A stretch of 64,000 nucleotides of DNA, taken from positions 186,001 to 250,000 of the forward strand of contig NZ_JAICCF010000005.1 in NCBI RefSeq assembly GCF_019492185.1, in the 5' to 3' direction. The stretch is from Chitinophaga rhizophila (GTDB lineage Bacteria; Bacteroidota; Bacteroidia; Chitinophagales; Chitinophagaceae). Below the pieces are notes generated by a model that searched no databases, was not told the DNA's origin, and saw only the letters and a list, made by a program, of their open reading frames with translations. Position numbers and translations under genes: made by a program. Shown one piece after another: positions 50,768 through 58,865 of this stretch. The first letter of the stretch is position 1, and every line of letters begins with the position of its first letter.

Positions 50768-51352
50768 ATGGGTATAAAACGCTTCTTTTCTTTGTCTAAC
50801 ATCATGTCTGGTATCATGACTATTTTCCTGGTGCTGATGCTGGTTAATCCTTCCGTCAAAGCAGCGGTGATGCAGGGATTGATGAAGGTGGGACTGTTTC
50901 AGCCAGGGGTAACGGAAGCGGAAACAGTAGAGATGGAGGCAGCGCCGGATATGGCGTTTTCAGATGGAAACGGGAATAGTTTCACCCTGTCTTCGCTGAG
51001 AGGAAAGGTGGTGTTTCTGAACTTCTGGGCAACCTGGTGCCCGCCATGCCGGGCAGAGATGCCATCTATCAATACTTTGTATAAGAAGTACAAGGACGAT
51101 AAGAACGTCGTATTTCTGACGGTAGATACGGACGGAAACTATAAAAAGGCGAAGCACTTTATTACCAAACATAAGTATGATTTGCCGGTGTATGTGGCAG
51201 ATAGCAGGATACCCGGGGAACTACTAGGCAAGTCTATTCCTACCACGGTGATCATCAGCAAGAGTGGTAAGGTGGTATACCGGCAGGAGGGAGCGGCAGA
51301 CTATGGCAATGACAAGTTTACTGACTATTTCGGTCAGTATATCCGCAAGTAG
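50768..51352 (+). CDS. TlpA-like membrane-anchored thioredoxin
   Basis: 194 residues from MGIKRFFSLSNIM; in-frame starts at 50651 and 50714 add sequence that overlaps an unlikely leader. One N-terminal membrane helix (about 10-28) tethers a periplasmic redoxin domain: AFSDGNGNSFTLSSLRGKVVFLNFWATWCPPCRAEMPS with active-site Cys91-Pro-Pro-Cys94, and cis-Pro in GKSIPTTVIISKSGKVVYRQEG. It reduces disulfides in exported or cytochrome-maturation proteins. Transcribed toward hpd, 430 bases away. Confidence 0.9.
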   Translation: MGIKRFFSLSNIMSGIMTIFLVLMLVNPSVKAAVMQGLMKVGLFQPGVTEAETVEMEAAPDMAFSDGNGNSFTLSSLRGKVVFLNFWATWCPPCRAEMPSINTLYKKYKDDKNVVFLTVDTDGNYKKAKHFITKHKYDLPVYVADSRIPGELLGKSIPTTVIISKSGKVVYRQEGAADYGNDKFTDYFGQYIRK

Positions 51353-51472
51353 ACAGGCCGGTTGCCAGGGCTATTTGTATAGTCAGATAAGTGCTTTTCC
51401 GGGCATATGCTGAGGATTCCCGGAGGTACTGTTACCCCTCAATATTTATTTGGATTTCATATTCTGAAATGC

Positions 51473-51481
51473 TAATATTGC
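51473..51481 (+). promoter_or_regulatory. -7-like promoter element of the hpd leader
   Basis: TAATATTGC matches TAnnTTTG except for one base and lies 24 bases before the ATG of a small ORF, the same spacing as at hmgA (25). Confidence 0.4.
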
Positions 51482-51496
51482 ATTAGCAACTAATTT

Positions 51497-51595
51497 ATGC
51501 TTCACCTGCATACATACCATAAAATTTCCGATCAGCGTCACAGCAAGTACTACTTCCTGATGGCAACGCTGGCTATGGATTCTGCTCGATCCTGA
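51497..51595 (+). CDS. Small leader ORF upstream of hpd
   Basis: 32 codons (MLHLHTYHKISDQRHSKYYFLM...). Its first 22 residues align gap-free with the small ORF before hmgA (45669-45755), sharing D12, R14, K17, Y18, F20 and L21. The stop lies 190 bases before hpd, against 192 bases at hmgA. A second short hydrophobic frame (51604-51753, in another frame) follows. It could be a sensing peptide, or the 5' part of a small gene broken by a frameshift. Confidence 0.5.
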   Translation: MLHLHTYHKISDQRHSKYYFLMATLAMDSARS

Positions 51596-51603
51596 GCGCA
51601 GGT

Positions 51604-51753
51604 ATGACACTGCCTTTTACGGGCGTTCTGTTATTATTTTCCTTTTTACTTATTGGTCTTTTCGCGCCCATCTCAGTGGTTATGCCTGTCATATTATTAA
51701 TGCGCAGGCGCATTGTTTTAACATACTATTACGTATTGATCTGCAAATATTGA
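51604..51753 (+). CDS. Possible 49-residue hydrophobic ORF in the hpd leader
   Basis: ATG at 51604, stop at 51753. It encodes a hydrophobic segment (GVLLLFSFLLIGLFAPISVVMPVILL) followed by three arginines and a Tyr-rich end, like a single-pass membrane peptide. It has no counterpart in the hmgA leader, so it may be chance in a T-rich stretch. Confidence 0.2.
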   Translation: MTLPFTGVLLLFSFLLIGLFAPISVVMPVILLMRRRIVLTYYYVLICKY

Positions 51754-51785
51754 TCATACACCAAAACTTCTAAAACCAATCCATC

Positions 51786-52922
51786 ATGCATACAACATCA
51801 GATGCGGCCGTTGCGGCTGTTCCTGCTAACGCGCAGGACTTTTTACCATTGAATGGTACAGATTACGTGGAGTTTTATGTAGGTAATGCCAAACAGGCGG
51901 CGCACTACTATAAAACAGCCTTTGGTTTTCAGTCGCTGGCATATGCTGGTCCGGAGACAGGTGTAAAAGACAGGGTGTCTTATGTACTGGTGCAGAACAA
52001 GCTGCGCTTTGTGCTGACTACGCCGCTGCAACCGGACAATGACATGGCCCGCCACATCCAGGAGCATGGAGATGGTGTGAAAGTATTAGCGCTGTGGGTA
52101 GATGACGCGCGTGCGGCATTTGAAGAGACTGTGAAAAGAGGCGCTAAACCTTATATGGAACCTGTTGTAGAAGAAGATGAATTTGGTACTATCGTACGCA
52201 GTGGTATTCATATCTATGGAGAAACTGTGCACTTGTTCATAGAGCGTAAAAACTACAGCGGTCCTTTCCTCCCTGGTTTTAAAGCATGGAATCCTGCTTA
52301 TCAGCCTGCAGAAACAGGCCTGCAATACGTGGATCATTGTGTAGGCAACGTGGGTTGGAACGAGATGAATACCTGGGTAGATTTCTACGAACAGGTGATG
52401 GGCTTCCGTAACCTGCTGTCTTTCGATGATAAGGATATATCTACTGAATACTCTGCACTGATGAGTAAGGTGATGAGTAATGGCAATGGCAGGGTGAAAT
52501 TCCCTATCAATGAGCCGGCAGAAGGTAAGAAGAAGTCTCAGATCGAAGAGTATCTTGACTTCTATCGCGGTCCGGGTGTACAGCACGTAGCCATTGCTAC
52601 TAACAATATCATTCATACCGTTACCGAGCTGCAGAACAGGGGCGTGGAGTTCCTGACTGTACCTGAGTCTTATTATGCTACGCTGCTGGACAGGGTAGGG
52701 CAGATCGATGAAGACCTGCTGCCACTGAAACAACTGGGCATACTCGTTGACCGGGATGACGAAGGTTATCTGTTGCAGATATTCACCAAACCGGTACAGG
52801 ACCGTCCGACCGTATTCTTCGAGATCATCCAGCGTAAGGGCGCTAAATCTTTCGGTAAGGGTAACTTCAAGGCATTGTTTGAGTCTATCGAAAGAGAACA
52901 GGCACTCAGAGGTAATCTGTAA
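51786..52922 (+). CDS. hpd: 4-hydroxyphenylpyruvate dioxygenase
   Basis: 378 residues, two vicinal-oxygen-chelate domains (about 20-155 and 178-345). It converts 4-hydroxyphenylpyruvate to homogentisate, the substrate of hmgA. Iron ligands: His184 (YVDHCVGNVG), His267 (GVQHVAIATN) and Glu346 (VFFEIIQRKG). The C-terminal helix (FGKGNFKALFESIEREQALRGNL) that gates the active site is complete. It is led by a leader similar to that of hmgA. Confidence 0.96.
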   Translation: MHTTSDAAVAAVPANAQDFLPLNGTDYVEFYVGNAKQAAHYYKTAFGFQSLAYAGPETGVKDRVSYVLVQNKLRFVLTTPLQPDNDMARHIQEHGDGVKVLALWVDDARAAFEETVKRGAKPYMEPVVEEDEFGTIVRSGIHIYGETVHLFIERKNYSGPFLPGFKAWNPAYQPAETGLQYVDHCVGNVGWNEMNTWVDFYEQVMGFRNLLSFDDKDISTEYSALMSKVMSNGNGRVKFPINEPAEGKKKSQIEEYLDFYRGPGVQHVAIATNNIIHTVTELQNRGVEFLTVPESYYATLLDRVGQIDEDLLPLKQLGILVDRDDEGYLLQIFTKPVQDRPTVFFEIIQRKGAKSFGKGNFKALFESIEREQALRGNL

Positions 52923-52966
52923 TGAGCATCTTTGTTATAGCGCTTATATAAGCATTACATAGAAAT

Positions 52967-53034
52967 AAGGAATTAAGAATAAGGGATAGCGACTTCCGTT
53001 GGAGAAACTATGCTTATTCTTAGTTCCTTTTTTA
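52967..53034 (+). terminator. Terminator of hpd
   Basis: AAGGAAttAAGAATAAG pairs with CTTATTCTTAgTTCCTT around a loop of about 29 bases, followed by TTTTT. Confidence 0.75.
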
Positions 53035-53183
53035 TGGTTTTACCTCCCGCTACGGCTCGCTTCGCTCTGCCTGGCAGTTAGCTTCTTTCTTCCTCCATCT
53101 TAGCTGACCATCAAATTTGACCTTTTCATGGTATTGTAAATGTTCAGGAATTTAAAATAATTTGCATAAGAGATCGTTTTCTT

Positions 53184-53402
53184 ATGAGAGTACAAACTTT
53201 GTTCGGAGTATTATTTTTGTTGGGAGGAATATTTCAGATGATTACCGCTGTATTGATCTACCAGGGCCAGCGCCACTACATTTTAAGGTTTGCTAATCGT
53301 AAAGTAGGGATGGTCATATATGCGTTGTTTTCTCTGTTATTGTTCTTTCTTGCATATTGGACTTTTAACATGCAACCGGCAGGAAGTGCTTCCGTAAGAT
53401 AG
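53184..53402 (+). CDS. Small two-helix membrane protein
   Basis: 72 residues with two membrane helices (about 4-26, VQTLFGVLFLLGGIFQMITAVLIY, and about 42-62, VGMVIYALFSLLLFFLAYWTF) joined by a basic loop (QRHYILRFANRKVG). I do not recognise the family. It lies 42 bases upstream of the L,D-transpeptidase gene and could share its transcript. Confidence 0.6.
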   Translation: MRVQTLFGVLFLLGGIFQMITAVLIYQGQRHYILRFANRKVGMVIYALFSLLLFFLAYWTFNMQPAGSASVR

Positions 53403-53444
53403 GTTTATGATAATGTGAACTTGTAAAATTGTGTTAAAATATCT

Positions 53445-54200
53445 ATGAAACAGGTCGTTTTAGCAGTTTTGATACTGCTGGGAATGGGGAAAGTGCAGGC
53501 CCAGCAGCAACAATCCTTCCTGGATAATCAGAAGATGTTCCCGAAGGTAGGCGCAGCATTCCGGGACAAGGAAGAGCAACTGAAGGAAGAGTTTAAGAAG
53601 AAAGGGCTGGATTATCCGGCGAAGTACATTTTTGTGCGTTCTTTTAAGCTCGACAGTGAATTGGAAATATGGGTGAAGAACAAGGTAACCGATACGTTCC
53701 GCCTGTTCAAATCTTACCGGGTATGTACCTTGTCTGGCAAGATGGGGCCGAAGCGCAAGGAAGGAGACAGACAGGTGCCGGAAGGGTTTTATTATATCAA
53801 CGATTTCAATCCGAATAGTAGTTACCATCTGTCATTAGGTATCAACTATCCGAATTTTGCAGATAAGATCCTCAGTGACCCGAAAAAGCCGGGCGGTGAT
53901 ATCTATATCCATGGTAGCTGTCTGACGATAGGTTGTATACCGCTGACGGACGATTTTATAGAAGAGGTGTATATCCTGGCAGTGAATGCCAAAAACTCCG
54001 GACAGGATTTTATTCCGGTGCACGTCTTCCCGGTGAAGTTTGGTAATATTCGTTCGTTGGATTACCTGGGTAACTTTGCGTTGAAGGATAATTCTTCTGA
54101 GAAGTTCTGGGTGGATCTGAAGTATGCGTACGATTATTTTGAGACTCATCATAAGCTGCCGGTGATACTGGTAGATGAAAAAGGGAAGTACATTATGTAG
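53445..54200 (+). CDS. L,D-transpeptidase (YkuD) family protein
   Basis: 251 residues with a signal peptide (MKQVVLAVLILLGMGKVQA). Catalytic segment GGDIYIHGSCLTIGCIPLTDDFIEEVY has His156 and Cys164 in the HGxxxxxGC arrangement. The upstream strand VCTLSGKMGPKRKEGDRQVPEGFYYIN fits the YkuD domain of murein L,D-transpeptidases, the YafK-like group. It probably links or trims peptidoglycan stem peptides. A terminator follows. Confidence 0.88.
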   Translation: MKQVVLAVLILLGMGKVQAQQQQSFLDNQKMFPKVGAAFRDKEEQLKEEFKKKGLDYPAKYIFVRSFKLDSELEIWVKNKVTDTFRLFKSYRVCTLSGKMGPKRKEGDRQVPEGFYYINDFNPNSSYHLSLGINYPNFADKILSDPKKPGGDIYIHGSCLTIGCIPLTDDFIEEVYILAVNAKNSGQDFIPVHVFPVKFGNIRSLDYLGNFALKDNSSEKFWVDLKYAYDYFETHHKLPVILVDEKGKYIM

Positions 54201-54220
54201 TTATCTCAACAAAATGGATA

Positions 54221-54263
54221 GAAAGGGCGTTTCGTTTAAGACGGGACGCCCTTTCGTTTTTTT
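54221..54263 (+). terminator. Terminator of the L,D-transpeptidase gene
   Basis: GAAAGGGCGT pairs perfectly with ACGCCCTTTC around a 15-base loop, followed by a T run. Confidence 0.88.
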
Positions 54264-54360
54264 ACATTTTCGGATATTTGAACTTCCGTTTAATTATTTT
54301 TTTATGAAAAGTCATTTTTTTTTTGAAACTTAGGGCGAAAGGTCAAATCAATTTACTATT

Positions 54361-54936
54361 ATGAATAGAAGAGAAGCCATCCGGAACGTTGCCCTTTTGC
54401 TGGGTAGCGCTATTTCCGCGTCCACGTTATCAGCCCTGGAAGGCTGTAACCCGAAAGGCCCTGATAACTATGCACTCCAGGCTCCTGAGACAAAGAGTCT
54501 GCTGGCCGAGATTGCAGAGACGATTATTCCGGAGACAAGCACGCCGGGCGCAAAGGCCGCCAAGGTGGAGGAGTTCATTGTTACAATTCTGAATGATTGT
54601 TACAAGCCTGAGGACCAGAAAGTTGTATTGGATGGTCTGAAGAAAGTCGATGAAGCAAGTAACCAACAGTTTAAGAAGTCTTTTGTTGACCTGACCGCTG
54701 AACAGAAGACAACCATTCTGACGGCTATTGACAAGGAACGCGTTGATTACAATAAGCGTGATAACAAAAAAGAGGGCGATCCGACCCATTACTTCCAGAT
54801 CCTGAAGGAGCTGACCCTGACGGGTTATTTCACCTCGGAGGCTGGAGCTACGAAGGCGCTCCGTTATGTGCCGGTACCAGGTAAATATGAAGGCTGTATC
54901 CCTTACACAAAAGGGGAAAAAGCATGGGCTGTGTAA
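54361..54936 (+). CDS. Gluconate 2-dehydrogenase subunit 3 family protein
   Basis: 191 residues. The N-terminus MNRREAIRNVALLLGSAISASTLSALEGC resembles a Tat-like (NRREA) signal with a lipoprotein-like LEGC. The mature part LLAEIAETIIPETSTPGAKAAKVEEFIVTILNDCYKPEDQKVVLDGLKKVDE is the subunit-3 pattern, and GYFTSEAGATKALRYVPVPGKYEGC ends it. In the family it serves as chaperone or export partner of the flavin subunit. The GMC gene follows 54 bases later. Confidence 0.9.
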   Translation: MNRREAIRNVALLLGSAISASTLSALEGCNPKGPDNYALQAPETKSLLAEIAETIIPETSTPGAKAAKVEEFIVTILNDCYKPEDQKVVLDGLKKVDEASNQQFKKSFVDLTAEQKTTILTAIDKERVDYNKRDNKKEGDPTHYFQILKELTLTGYFTSEAGATKALRYVPVPGKYEGCIPYTKGEKAWAV

Positions 54937-54990
54937 GGCACTCCGGCGTGCGAGAAGAATCAATGTATCAACACAAAAACAACAAATTCC

Positions 54991-56688
54991 ATGAATCTTA
55001 ATATGAAAGCTCAGGAGCAGAATACGTATGACGCAATCGTAGTAGGCTCCGGCGTTAGCGGTGGATGGGCAGCAAAAGAGCTCACCGAGAAAGGTCTCAA
55101 AGTTTTAATGCTGGATAGAGGAAAGAAATTAGAACACGTTAAGGATTACGAAACAGCTACTAAAGATCCCTGGGAATTTAAGCATCGTGGCCGTCTGACT
55201 GTAGAACAGCGCGAGACGCACCCTAAACTGAGCCGCGATTATCCATACAGTGAGCATAATGAAAAATACTGGATTAATGACTCCCAGAGTCCATATAATG
55301 AGGTAAAACGTTTTGACTGGTACCGTCCGGATATCGTGGGTGGAAAGTCCATCATGTGGGGCCGTCAGTCTTACCGTTTAAGTGATATTGATTTTGAAGC
55401 CAACCTGAAAGATGGTATTGCCGTGGATTGGCCTATCCGCTATAAGGATCTGGCACCATGGTATGACTATGTTGAGAAATTTGCAGGTATCAGTGGTCAG
55501 GCCGAAAACCTGCCGCAGTTACCGGATGGTATATTTATGCCTCCAATGGAGATGAACTGTGTAGAGAAAGAACTGAAGTCTAAAGTAGAACAGGCCTTCC
55601 CTACACGTAAAATCACAATGGGTCGTGTGGCTAACATTACCAAGCCATTGCCTGGCCGTACGCAGTGTCAGTTCCGTAACCTGTGTAGCAGAGGTTGTCC
55701 ATTCGGGGCTTACTTCAGCACCCAGTCATCTACATTGCCTGCTGCAGTTGCTACAGGTAATCTGACATTGAAGCCGGACAGTATTGTGAACTCTGTGATC
55801 TACGATGAAAAACAGGGTAAAGCAACCGGTGTGAGGGTGATTGATAAGAACACGAAACAGATGACTGAGTATTATGCGAAAGTGATCTTTGTAAATGGTT
55901 CTACACTGGGTACCACTTTTGTACTGCTTAACTCTACCTCTACCCGTTTCCCTAATGGACTGGGTAATGACAGTGGCGTATTAGGTAAGTATCTGATGGA
56001 TCACCATTTCCGTACAGGTGCTTCCGGTCGTGCAGAAGGGTTTGATGATAAATACTTCTTTGGCCGCCGTGCAAACGGTATCTATATCCCTCGTTACAGG
56101 AATATCGGTAGCGACAAGCGTGACTATCTGCGTGGTTTCGGTTACCAGGGTGGTGCAGGCCGTGGCAGCTGGGCGCGTGGTATTGCTGAAATGGGTGTCG
56201 GTAAAGACTTCAAAGATATGCTGTCAGAACCAGGCTCCTGGAGCATGGGACTGGGCGGTTTCGGAGAATGTCTGCCTTACGAAGATAACCAGGTAACACT
56301 GGATAACTCCGTGAAAGACGACTGGGGCCAGCCGGTATTGAAGTTTGATGCAGAGTTCAAGGAGAACGAAATGAAGATGCGTAAGGATATGATGAATGAT
56401 GCGGCAGAAATGCTGGAAGCAGCAGGATTCAAGGATGTACACACTTATGACAATGGTTCATATCCAGGTATGGCCATTCATGAAATGGGTACAGCACGTA
56501 TGGGCCGCGATCCGAAGACGTCTATCCTGAATGGCTGGAATCAGATGCACGCAGTGAAAAACGTATTTGTTACAGATGGAGCTGCTATGACATCCGCAGC
56601 ATGCGTAAACCCTTCCCTGACTTATATGGCGCTGACAGCAAGAGCAGTGGACTATGCAGTGAAGGAGATGAAGAAAGGAAATATTTAA
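54991..56688 (+). CDS. GMC-family oxidoreductase, membrane dehydrogenase large subunit type
   Basis: 565 residues. FAD motif YDAIVVGSGVSGGWAAKELTEKGLKVLMLDRG (13-45), FAD/substrate segment RPDIVGGKSIMWGRQSYRLSD, a Cys-rich segment CQFRNLCSRGCPFGAYFS, and the C-terminal GMC signature GMAIHEMGTARMGRD with catalytic His, then DGAAMTSAACVNPSLTYMALTARA with Asn. It resembles gluconate/glucose dehydrogenase-like sugar oxidases paired with subunit 3. The actual substrate is unknown. A remnant of a second copy lies just downstream. Confidence 0.92.
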   Translation: MNLNMKAQEQNTYDAIVVGSGVSGGWAAKELTEKGLKVLMLDRGKKLEHVKDYETATKDPWEFKHRGRLTVEQRETHPKLSRDYPYSEHNEKYWINDSQSPYNEVKRFDWYRPDIVGGKSIMWGRQSYRLSDIDFEANLKDGIAVDWPIRYKDLAPWYDYVEKFAGISGQAENLPQLPDGIFMPPMEMNCVEKELKSKVEQAFPTRKITMGRVANITKPLPGRTQCQFRNLCSRGCPFGAYFSTQSSTLPAAVATGNLTLKPDSIVNSVIYDEKQGKATGVRVIDKNTKQMTEYYAKVIFVNGSTLGTTFVLLNSTSTRFPNGLGNDSGVLGKYLMDHHFRTGASGRAEGFDDKYFFGRRANGIYIPRYRNIGSDKRDYLRGFGYQGGAGRGSWARGIAEMGVGKDFKDMLSEPGSWSMGLGGFGECLPYEDNQVTLDNSVKDDWGQPVLKFDAEFKENEMKMRKDMMNDAAEMLEAAGFKDVHTYDNGSYPGMAIHEMGTARMGRDPKTSILNGWNQMHAVKNVFVTDGAAMTSAACVNPSLTYMALTARAVDYAVKEMKKGNI

Positions 56689-56698
56689 TTGAATAGAC

Positions 56699-56759
56699 AA
56701 TCAGGGAATCGGGCAGCGGAGGATATCATTCTTCCTGCCTGGTTCCCTGATTAATTTTT
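56699..56759 (+). terminator. Terminator of the GMC operon
   Basis: AATCAGGGAA pairs with TTCCCTGATT, with GGCAG/CTGCC inside, followed by AATTTTT. Confidence 0.85.
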
Positions 56760-56769
56760 ATCAGACAAG

Positions 56770-57017
56770 ATGCACGCCTACATGAGCGCACAGAACGAAA
56801 ATACCTATGAAGCACTTGTCGTTGATGCACACCACAGCTATTAACGCCCCCATGGGTATTTGCCCAACCCTTTTTTTCAACAACCGCAGATAGGGAAGAA
56901 TTATCCGAAAACAGCGCTGATCTTACGCTTTTGATGAAGCTATCCCAGGAATACTGGGTGAATGACAAAGAGCATCCTTATCAGTTTGGTGATATGGAAT
57001 CTAGGGCTGCTGGGTGA
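56770..57017 (+). pseudogene. Decayed second copy of the GMC oxidoreductase gene
   Basis: Two pieces resemble the intact gene just upstream. At 56770-56844 the frame reads MHAYMSAQNENTYEALVV before a stop, against MNLNMKAQEQNTYDAIVV in the gene. At 56937-56981 KLSQEYWVNDKEHPY matches KLS...EKYWINDSQSPY (about residues 76-102). Between them sequence is missing or scrambled, and the FAD loop is lost. This is a tandem duplicate in an advanced state of decay. Confidence 0.65.
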
Positions 57018-57300
57018 GCTATTATTTATTAGCTTCTGTACTGTAATTGGAGTGAGGCTGATTAGTCTAAAGCAGCTATTAGGGTATTTCAATATAATGT
57101 ACACTACCTTTCCGGACTTAGTATTAGTATCGTCTAGCAAGGGGGGAGCTTGAGTTTAGTGATATGGAGTATAGGTCTGCCGGGTAACATGTCATGGAGG
57201 GTGTTTATTAGCTCCTGTGATATAATTAGGTGTGCACCTGGTAGGCTATGAAGCCGTTGATATGATGGTGAATGTATATTATCTTCTCCCCCTTAAGATA
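56982..57300. repeat. Degenerate ~170-bp direct duplication
   Basis: Sequence starting at 56982 (AGTTTGGTGATATGGA) recurs at 57153 (AGTTTAGTGATATGGA); both continue with a similar CTAGGGCTGCTGGGT/ATAGGTCTGCCGGGT and TTTATTAGCTyCTGT. The copies are weakly alike further on. No coding frame spans them. Confidence 0.5.
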
Positions 57301-57760
57301 CTAACTTCTGGCCTTGTATATACAAATCTGCTAGAAAGAATGCAACCTGGCAGCTGTTCCAGTATACAGCCACTGCGGAGGCGATGAGGTATGCTGCTCG
57401 TGATTGTCCCCGAAACCCGCAAACTGTACCTGACTACTAATATTATCTACCGTATTGAAAGTAATCGCCCTGGAAGGAGAGGAGAACGGCGCCTTATCAC
57501 CTGATATTGTACCGGTGGGAAGCGTAAGACAGACGCAGGCTCTCAGGGCGAAGTATCGTTAATGGGAGGATGATAATAGCCTTCTGCTAGTCTAATAACG
57601 CAACCGGGAGATTAGATCAATAAGCACGAAATTACTATTTCGGTTGTCACATATCCAGTGATGACAGTTGCTGTATTTTTCTCATGAAGTTTAGACGTGA
57701 CATATCAGGCCTTTCACAACATATATGTAAGACAAGTATGTTCGACTTATGCATTTCAGG
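57301..57760. other. Intergenic sequence, no gene recognised
   Basis: About 460 bases between the duplication and the tandem array. Several short frames exist but none has protein-like composition; it looks like decayed sequence. Confidence 0.4.
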
Positions 57761-58768
57761 TAGCAGCAATTGATGGCTGTTTCATTCGTTCTGAAAGAAA
57801 AAAGACGATGAAAATGCAATGCTGGGTGTTCAAAGTGTATGAGATGGATTGCGTTCTGATAAGTATGCCAAGCCAGTTTTTCCACGTACTGGCAATAATA
57901 GCTAACGGCTTATTGGTTTGTTCTTTATAGGATGAGAATTAGTATATTATATTGTAGATTGAAATGCAGCGTTAACGGATGATTATGGAAGGTGGTTTTA
58001 TTGCTGGGAATGACTGTTGTCTGATGATAAAACGCATAATAGTGATCTGCTAATTGTATGGTTATACTGCTACTAATTAGCCAATTTTGATAGTAGCCAT
58101 CAATGGCTTCCTTATGGCTGTTTCATTTGTTCTGAAAGTAAAAAAGGCGATGAAAATGAAATGCCGGATGTTCAGGGTATATGAGATGGGCTGCATTTCT
58201 GACAAGTACGCCAGGTCAGCTTTTACATGTACCGGCTATAATTGCTAAGTGCTTATTGGTTCGTTATTTATAGGGTGAGAATTAGTATATTATATTGCAG
58301 ATTGGATTGCAGCGTTAACGGACGGTTATTGAAGGTGATTTTGTTGCTAGGAATGACTATTGTGCGATGATAAGCGCATAATGATGATCTGCTAATTGTA
58401 TGGTTATAGTGCTACTAATTAGCCAATTTCGATAGTAGCAATTGATGGCTTCCTTATGGCTGTTTCATTTGTTCTAAAAGTAGAAAAGGCGATCAAAATG
58501 CAATGCAAAATGCTTAGGGTATATCAGATGCATTTCGCTCTGATAAGTATACCAGGTCAGCTTTTCCTCGTACTAGCAATAATAGCTAAGTGCTTATTGG
58601 TTCGTTCTTTATAGGATGAGAATTAGTATATTATATTGTAGGTTGAAATGCAGCTTTAACGGACGGTATTGAAGGTGATTTTATTGCTAGGGGTGACTGT
58701 TGCCTGACGGTAAAGCGCATAATGATGATCTGCTAATTGTATGGTTATACTGCTACTAATTAGCCAAT
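57761..58768. repeat. Three tandem copies of a ~341-bp unit
   Basis: Copies at 57761-58090, 58091-58432 and 58433-58768. Shared blocks in each: GGCTGTTTCATT, GAGAATTAGTATATTATATTG, GATCTGCTAATTGTATGGTTAT and GCTACTAATTAGCCAAT. The first copy lacks about 11 bases near its start. Coding frames are not conserved between copies, since the second and third gain stops, so the unit is probably non-coding. The array ends 98 bases before the coiled-coil/barrel gene. Confidence 0.88.
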
Positions 58769-58865
58769 AATTTCATCAAATATTTTTGATTTTTTTCATC
58801 GTTTTGCGCGTTCTGTTTTGTCTTTAATGTGTAAGAAATCCATTGTTTAATTGTTAACCAGAGAT

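Noticed and set aside
53035..53110. GC-rich segment after the hpd terminator as an RNA gene
   Set aside because: No stable cloverleaf or other recognisable RNA fold could be drawn.
57697..57930. 77-codon frame in the first copy of the 341-bp repeat
   Set aside because: The frame is broken in the second and third copies, so coding is not conserved within the array.
57761..58768. CRISPR array at the 341-bp or 97-bp repeats
   Set aside because: Units are far too long, there are no short identical repeats with unique spacers, and no cas genes are present.
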